Source of the DNA: Fictibacillus norfolkensis
GTDB taxonomy: Bacteria; Bacillota; Bacilli; Bacillales; Fictibacillaceae
Assembly: GCF_014836645.1 (NCBI RefSeq)
Contig: NZ_JACSQM010000002.1
Span: 310,001 to 374,000, forward strand
Reading direction: 5' to 3'
Length of the DNA stretch: 64,000 bases
Below the pieces are notes generated by a model. That model made no database searches and was not told the DNA's origin. It was given only the letters and a program-made list of their open reading frames with translations. Positions 60,158-64,000 of the stretch are shown here, piece after piece (the first letter of the stretch is position 1; each line of letters begins with the position of its first letter). The position numbers were made by a program, and so were the translations under genes.

Positions 60158-60189
60158 AAAAAGAGACAGCACGTCTGCCGTCTCTTTTT
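60158..60189. terminator. Terminator of the acidic repeat protein operon
   Basis: AAAAAGAGAC pairs perfectly with GTCTCTTTTT, with further pairs (GGCAGAC/GTGCT region) inside; the minus strand ends in a T run. Confidence 0.85.
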
Positions 60190-60195
60190 ATCCTA

Positions 60196-61590
60196 TTAAA
60201 GTTCTAAGATAGAATCTTCACTATCTTGTCCTTCATACATTGCATCTAGCATTAAGCCTGTCCAAAGATTTAGATTTAACCCACGGTCTTCATCATCGCC
60301 TTCAAGTCCAAGTTCAAGACCCGTATCTAATGAAGAGTGTAGAGAAGAACGATCTTCATCTTCATCAAACGAGCTCATTAAGTCTGCCATGATTGAAGTA
60401 TTTAACTTAAGAGAAGTATTTTCAAGCTCATCTTCAGAAGACAGAGAAAGTGTTGTATCCGTGTTAAGCATTGAGCTTAAAGAAGAACGATCTTCTTCGT
60501 CTTCAGACATAATAGCCGCCATCACGTCCGTTCCTAGATTTACATTCGCACTTGACTCTTCGTCTTCCTCAGTTGCTTCTACTCCAGCCCATAGACCAGC
60601 TTCAGCCATTAAAGAAGAGTTATTCTCTTCGTCTTCAGAAGTTACGTTCGCCATCACATCTGTGCCTAGATCTACTTTTGCACTCGACTCTTCGTCTTCC
60701 TCAGTTGCTTCTACTCCTGCCCATAGACCAGCATCAGTCATTAAAGAAGAGTTATTCTCTTCATCTTCAGAAGTTACGTTCGCCATCACATCTGTACCTA
60801 GATCTACTTTCGCGCTTGACTCTTCGTCTTCCTCAGTTGCTTCTACTCCTGCCCATAGACCAGTATCAGCCATCACAGAAGAGTTATCTTCTTCATCTTC
60901 AGAAGTTACGTTCGCCATTACATCTGTGCCTACTTCTACTTTCGCACTTGACTCTTCGTCTTCTTCAGTTGCTTCTACTCCTGCAGTTACATCTGCATTC
61001 AAAGCAGCCTCTGTATTTGATTCTCTTTCATCTTGAGCTTCAACAGCTGCTTGAACATCTGCTCCCGCATTTAGAGAAGTAGAATCTTTGTTATCTGCTT
61101 CATTAGAACGTACTTCCGCTTCAACGTTTGTATCTGCGTTTACAGACGCTTTACTTTCATCATTAGAAGAACTTTTAACTGTAGTATCAGTTCCGACTGC
61201 CGCATTTGCTTTAGCAGCATCGTTATGATCTTCAGTTTTTGATTCCGCTTCAACTCCAGCATTTACAGCAGTACCTACTTGAGCTTTTTCATCTTCTTCA
61301 CCCGAAGCCTCAGCATTTACATTTGCACCAACGTTTGTTTTTACGCTATTGTGGTTCGAATCATCATCTGAACTCTCTAATTCGATGCCCGTTACAGTAC
61401 CTAAATCAAGGTTAAGATTAGACTCTTCATCTTTATCAGAAAGCTGAATGTTACTGAACAACCCTGTTCCGATTTTAAGACTCGATGATCCTTCATCTGC
61501 AAATGTTTCACTTCCTCCAAAGAATAACCCCGCCGCAGCAGCACCTGTAATCGCAAATGTTCTAATAAAGTTTGATCTTTTCATTGTCAT
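60196..61590 (-). CDS. Secreted, highly acidic 22-residue-repeat protein
   Basis: The 464-residue protein has a Sec signal peptide (FIRTFAITGAAAAGLFFGGSETFA, cut near residue 31). About 17 imperfect repeats of roughly 22 residues then run to the C-terminus. The best unit pair reads VDLGTDVMANVTSEDEENNS followed by LMTDAGLWAGVEATEEDEES: a short alternating hydrophobic strand, then an Asp/Glu/Ser turn. This regularity suggests a beta-solenoid or amyloid-like fibre that may bind cations. No Lys/Arg-rich or LPXTG anchor is seen. No family is recognised. It lies 45 bases downstream of another secreted-protein gene and should be its operon partner. AAGGAG precedes the ATG. Confidence 0.85.
   Translation of the reverse strand: MTMKRSNFIRTFAITGAAAAGLFFGGSETFADEGSSSLKIGTGLFSNIQLSDKDEESNLNLDLGTVTGIELESSDDDSNHNSVKTNVGANVNAEASGEEDEKAQVGTAVNAGVEAESKTEDHNDAAKANAAVGTDTTVKSSSNDESKASVNADTNVEAEVRSNEADNKDSTSLNAGADVQAAVEAQDERESNTEAALNADVTAGVEATEEDEESSAKVEVGTDVMANVTSEDEEDNSSVMADTGLWAGVEATEEDEESSAKVDLGTDVMANVTSEDEENNSSLMTDAGLWAGVEATEEDEESSAKVDLGTDVMANVTSEDEENNSSLMAEAGLWAGVEATEEDEESSANVNLGTDVMAAIMSEDEEDRSSLSSMLNTDTTLSLSSEDELENTSLKLNTSIMADLMSSFDEDEDRSSLHSSLDTGLELGLEGDDEDRGLNLNLWTGLMLDAMYEGQDSEDSILEL
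60545..60985 (-). repeat. Coding 132-bp tandem repeat inside the acidic protein gene
   Basis: Near-identical DNA recurs every 132 bases (for example the GCACTTGACTCTTCG-like segment at 60548, 60680, 60812 and 60944), that is 44 codons or two protein repeats. About 3.3 copies differ at only a few sites, which points to recent duplication and possible copy-number variation between strains. Confidence 0.85.
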
Positions 61591-61635
61591 TTCTCTCCTT
61601 CTTCTTCTTAATTTTTTTGTTTTACCAAATTTGAA

Positions 61636-62688
61636 TTAGAAGAAGAAAGATTGTGGTGGTTGCCCAGGTGGAGCATTTAGCCATTGATCATAATAGTGTC
61701 GAACTCCCTCACCAAGTCGACTTCCTGTTTCAAGCTGTGTATCACTCTGTCCACCATCTAGAATAGCCAAGAACGTAACAGTGCTTGAAGAAGTCATCGG
61801 TCCATTGGATGAACCTGAGGGAGATTGTCCACCTTGTGATGATGGAGTTAGCATTTGTGTTTGAGTTGCCTTTTGAGTTACCGGATAATCCGGACTTGTT
61901 TTTTGCCGTACAGGTTTCTGGGTTTCTTGAACCCTGCTCTTTTTAAGTACTTCTCCACTCGAACTCGTACTAACGGGATTCTCTATGTCTTTTCCTAAAA
62001 TTTCCTTTTTCGTCACAACAACCGGTTTTTTGGTTATCGCACCTTTCGTTTCATTAACATTAATCGTTTCAATAGTATTCGGTCTGTTCTCCACTACAGG
62101 TTCAGTTACTGGTGTTGGGGTAGGAGATAGTTCTGGTTTTGCCTCGACCACTTCCTCAACTTTCGGCTTAGTAGTAACAATCTCTGAAACGACTGGAAGA
62201 TTCACCTCTATTTGAGGTTTTTCCGGTGTAACAGGGACCGTAACGTTCACCTCCTGATCTAACACATCGACTTTTATTGAAGGTTTATCAGAAAGGTTAA
62301 CATCTACGATATGTTTAGAACTTTTTAGCTTTTCTGTCGGAACTGCTTCTTTTACCGTATCGACTGTATTCGTTACCGTTTTGACCGCTTCATCTACAGG
62401 CTTTACGGTCTCGGTTACTTCGTTAACCGTTTGATCCACCCTGTCGACAGCACGAGTTGTGTCTTTAACAATATTTGTAACTGTGTTAAGAGTAGGTCTC
62501 ACAACCTCATCAGAAACTGAATGATCTTTAGTAGAAATATTCACCTTGTCTGGAACACTTTCAACGATCTCAGCTGTTTCTTTTGTAAGACTAGTTACCG
62601 GAGAAAGAATCCCTCCGCTATCCGCCGATACGATCGCGGGAATACTCATCCCAGCTGCGAATACTACTAATTGTACAAATCGTTTCAC
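61636..62688 (-). CDS. Secreted Val/Thr/Pro-rich helical protein with aromatic tail
   Basis: A GTG at 62688 after a near-perfect AAGGAGGTGAT gives 350 residues beginning MKRFVQLVVFAAGMSIPAIVSADSG, a Sec signal peptide with an A-D cut. The mature part starts with a long helical stretch with Val/Thr every 3-4 residues (TNIVKDTTRAVDRVDQTV, NTVDTVKEAVPTEK), then a Pro/Val/Thr/Glu-rich region, a Ser/Gly/Gln-rich low-complexity part and the end DQWLNAPPGQPPQSFFF. There is no LPXTG or cell-wall repeat. It heads a two-gene operon with the acidic repeat protein. A surface, matrix or spore-coat role is inference. Confidence 0.75.
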   Translation of the reverse strand: MKRFVQLVVFAAGMSIPAIVSADSGGILSPVTSLTKETAEIVESVPDKVNISTKDHSVSDEVVRPTLNTVTNIVKDTTRAVDRVDQTVNEVTETVKPVDEAVKTVTNTVDTVKEAVPTEKLKSSKHIVDVNLSDKPSIKVDVLDQEVNVTVPVTPEKPQIEVNLPVVSEIVTTKPKVEEVVEAKPELSPTPTPVTEPVVENRPNTIETINVNETKGAITKKPVVVTKKEILGKDIENPVSTSSSGEVLKKSRVQETQKPVRQKTSPDYPVTQKATQTQMLTPSSQGGQSPSGSSNGPMTSSSTVTFLAILDGGQSDTQLETGSRLGEGVRHYYDQWLNAPPGQPPQSFFF

Positions 62689-62859
62689 CTGGTTATCACC
62701 TCCTTCTGTAAGTGTTTTCAAATAGCTAACGGAGGTAAATTTGATTTGGATCACTAAAAAACAAAAAAATTACATTTTGTACACTTTAAACAGGAAATGT
62801 GACGTAAAGGCTCACTTGCTTTACACTTAAAGGAGTAAGAAGTTGAGGTGATTTTAAAT

Positions 62860-63306
62860 ATGGCACAACATGTTTTTTATCTAAATGCCCATTGGCCAGG
62901 TGGAAGAAATGCTACCGGAACGATAGAAACGCAGAATTTAAAGACTAAGGTATCAATACCTCCAGAGATGGATGGACCAGGAATTGGGACGAATCCCGAT
63001 GAGATGTTGCTTGGGGCGGCGGCAACTTGCTATATCATCACACTCGCTGCCATGATAGAACGAAGTAAGATTGATAAGATAAATTTAACGATGGAGTCAG
63101 AAGGATATGTCGATGTTACAAACGGAGTGATTACGTATCAGAAAATCATCCATCGACCGGTCGTCACGATCAAACATGACCAGTCAAAAGATATTTCGAC
63201 ACTTCTTCAAAAACTCGCCATTAAAGCTGAGCATTCGTGCATGATTTCACGCGCATTGAAAGGTAATGTCGAAATAGAGGCGATTTTGTCAATAAAAAAA
63301 GGATGA
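62860..63306 (+). CDS. OsmC-family protein (SACOL1771-type peroxiredoxin)
   Basis: The 148-residue protein starts at an ATG 8 bases after GAGGTGA. It has the OsmC/Ohr fold with two conserved Cys residues, one in LLGAAATCYIITLAAMIERS (near residue 55) and one in AIKAEHSCMISRALKGNVEIEA (near 126), which would reduce organic peroxides. FYLNAHWPGGRNATGTI at the start is the signature of the SACOL1771-like subfamily. Its natural reductant is unknown. Confidence 0.88.
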   Translation: MAQHVFYLNAHWPGGRNATGTIETQNLKTKVSIPPEMDGPGIGTNPDEMLLGAAATCYIITLAAMIERSKIDKINLTMESEGYVDVTNGVITYQKIIHRPVVTIKHDQSKDISTLLQKLAIKAEHSCMISRALKGNVEIEAILSIKKG

Positions 63307-63440
63307 ATTTAGAAGAACGGGCCTTTCGTTATCTGTACTTACAAATTTACTTATGTTAGCATAAATATTAAGGAAGGAAACTAATATTATTATTTGGGTT
63401 CCTAACAAGTTCCCCCATAATAGAAAGGGGACGATGTATC

Positions 63441-63668
63441 ATGAACCAACAAGAAGTGAAAAACATACTCTTAAATTTACAGAACAGGCAGTATATTGAA
63501 TCCGATATTACGCACACTTTTAGTGAAAACAACTCAGCTGTTTTTTCTGTTAAGTATTTAAAAAATGATCAAACGTTCGAAGTGATTCAGATTGAAACAA
63601 ACTCCCTTCAGCGGTTTAATAACGTCGACTCAGCTGTTCATTGTATCAATACCTTGATTGCTAAATAG
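63441..63668 (+). CDS. Small protein resembling DUF1797/YkuJ
   Basis: The 75-residue protein has a short helix (NQQEVKNILLNLQNR), strands SAVFSVKYLKNDQTFEVIQIET and a final segment RFNNVDSAVHCINTLI. This pattern (C/FSVKYxxNDQTFE, then F-N-ID/VD-A) resembles YkuJ-type DUF1797 proteins. The resemblance is by eye only. AAAGGGG precedes the ATG and a terminator follows. Confidence 0.65.
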   Translation: MNQQEVKNILLNLQNRQYIESDITHTFSENNSAVFSVKYLKNDQTFEVIQIETNSLQRFNNVDSAVHCINTLIAK

Positions 63669-63688
63669 AGAAAAATTTTCTCCTAATG

Positions 63689-63721
63689 AAAGAGGTCAAC
63701 CATATAAATGGTGACCTCTTT
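63689..63721. terminator. Bidirectional terminator
   Basis: AAAGAGGTCA pairs with TGACCTCTTT, with an inner ACCAT/ATGGT stem, then a T run on the plus strand. Confidence 0.9.
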
Positions 63722-63735
63722 TTTTGTTAATGTTA

Positions 63736-64000
63736 CTAATTAACATATCTGATCCAATCATTTTCAACAATCGATACAAAATGATCTTTTATGTTTCTCA
63801 TCACATACATGATAGCTTCTTCTTTACCACTTGTAGTGTGTACCATCACAGTGATGCGCTCATATAAATTATCAGCTCTGTTTTCTACAAAATCTTCAAG
63901 CTCGTCTAATCGTTTTAGTTCCTCCGTAGTTACTTCATATAACTCACCTGTTACCCATTTATCTTTTTCAAGAATTAACGCTGGGTAACCCCAACCCGTA
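63736..64000 (-). CDS. Gamma-glutamylcyclotransferase/AIG2-like protein (N-terminus cut by window edge)
   Basis: The last 87 or so residues are visible, ending at a TAG whose complement is at 63736-63738. They read GWGYPALILEKDKWVTGELYEV, TTEELKRLDELEDF and ERITVMVHTTSGKEEAIMYVM. The GELYEV followed by LxxLDxxE(G/D)F is the AIG2/GGCT fold signature, with the conserved Glu in the EDF part. Such enzymes release 5-oxoproline from gamma-glutamyl compounds or are cyclotransferase-like with unknown substrates. The start lies outside the window. Confidence 0.75.
   Translation of the reverse strand, partial: TGWGYPALILEKDKWVTGELYEVTTEELKRLDELEDFVENRADNLYERITVMVHTTSGKEEAIMYVMRNIKDHFVSIVENDWIRYVN

Noticed and set aside
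60389..61036. A 215-residue Ser-rich open frame on the plus strand, and a 176-residue Leu-rich one overlapping it (60552-61082)
   Set aside because: Both are antisense to the acidic repeat gene. They stay open only because Asp/Glu/Ser codons of the true gene lack stop complements; they have no ribosome site and their composition mirrors the repeats.
1..64000. Prophage, transposon or integrated plasmid
   Set aside because: No transposase, integrase, terminase, capsid or plasmid replication genes were found, and no direct repeats suggesting attachment sites were noticed.

Overview
The window is chromosomal DNA from a low-GC, Gram-positive, spore-forming-type Bacillaceae bacterium. The evidence is strong AGGAGG ribosome sites, frequent TTG/GTG starts, lipobox and Tat signals, a yybP-ykoY leader, CcpA cre sites, HelD, a sporulation-type PAS kinase, and a pair of the GC-rich intergenic repeats typical of Bacillaceae. 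A Fictibacillus-like genus is a guess from overall gene style, not a demonstration. I saw no rRNA, tRNA, prophage, insertion sequence or CRISPR array. Both ends cut through genes: a GNAT acetyltransferase at the left and a gamma-glutamylcyclotransferase-like gene at the right.

Region 1-9.4 kb holds a minus-strand amidohydrolase operon with an unusual 1038-residue GNAT/beta-sandwich fusion, preceded by a 26-codon ORF and two tandem terminators. It is followed by LysE and YCII genes, an ECF sigma / PadR / HAAS-FtsW operon, and an SMP-30 lactonase. Region 9.4-19.1 kb is accessory housekeeping: a chemoreceptor, acetyltransferases, a cysteine desulfidase-like protein, a phosphotransferase, a VOC protein, small membrane proteins, and a TerC transporter behind a manganese riboswitch with tandem terminators.

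Region 19.1-30.0 kb is the most coherent system: a beta-1,2-glucan utilisation regulon. It comprises a LacI repressor, a 1,2-beta-oligoglucan phosphorylase (GH94), a sugar-binding lipoprotein with two permeases, and a secreted GH144-type endo-beta-1,2-glucanase. The genes are tied together by shared GAAACGTTTC operators and by two cre sites. Secreted SGL would cut the glucan, the ABC importer would take up sophoro-oligosaccharides, and the phosphorylase would release glucose 1-phosphate. No ATPase and no beta-glucosidase are encoded locally.

Region 30-48.3 kb carries a GyrI/hydrolase/DinB operon, an orphan pair of Opp/Dpp-type permeases, flavohaemoglobin with an Fnr/NsrR-like promoter, a frameshifted alpha/beta hydrolase, HelD, a candidate small RNA, a nucleoside transporter, and an adaA-alkA-ogt alkylation-repair operon. 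Region 48.4-64 kb has topoisomerase III, Tat-exported PhoD, a PAS histidine kinase, a CorC/HlyC protein, a 14-TM drug exporter behind a perfect inverted repeat, and a two-gene secreted-protein operon. One protein of that operon is a very acidic 22-residue repeat protein.

Across the window three intergenic arrays of 20- or 21-bp tandem units, different in sequence but alike in period, remain unexplained.
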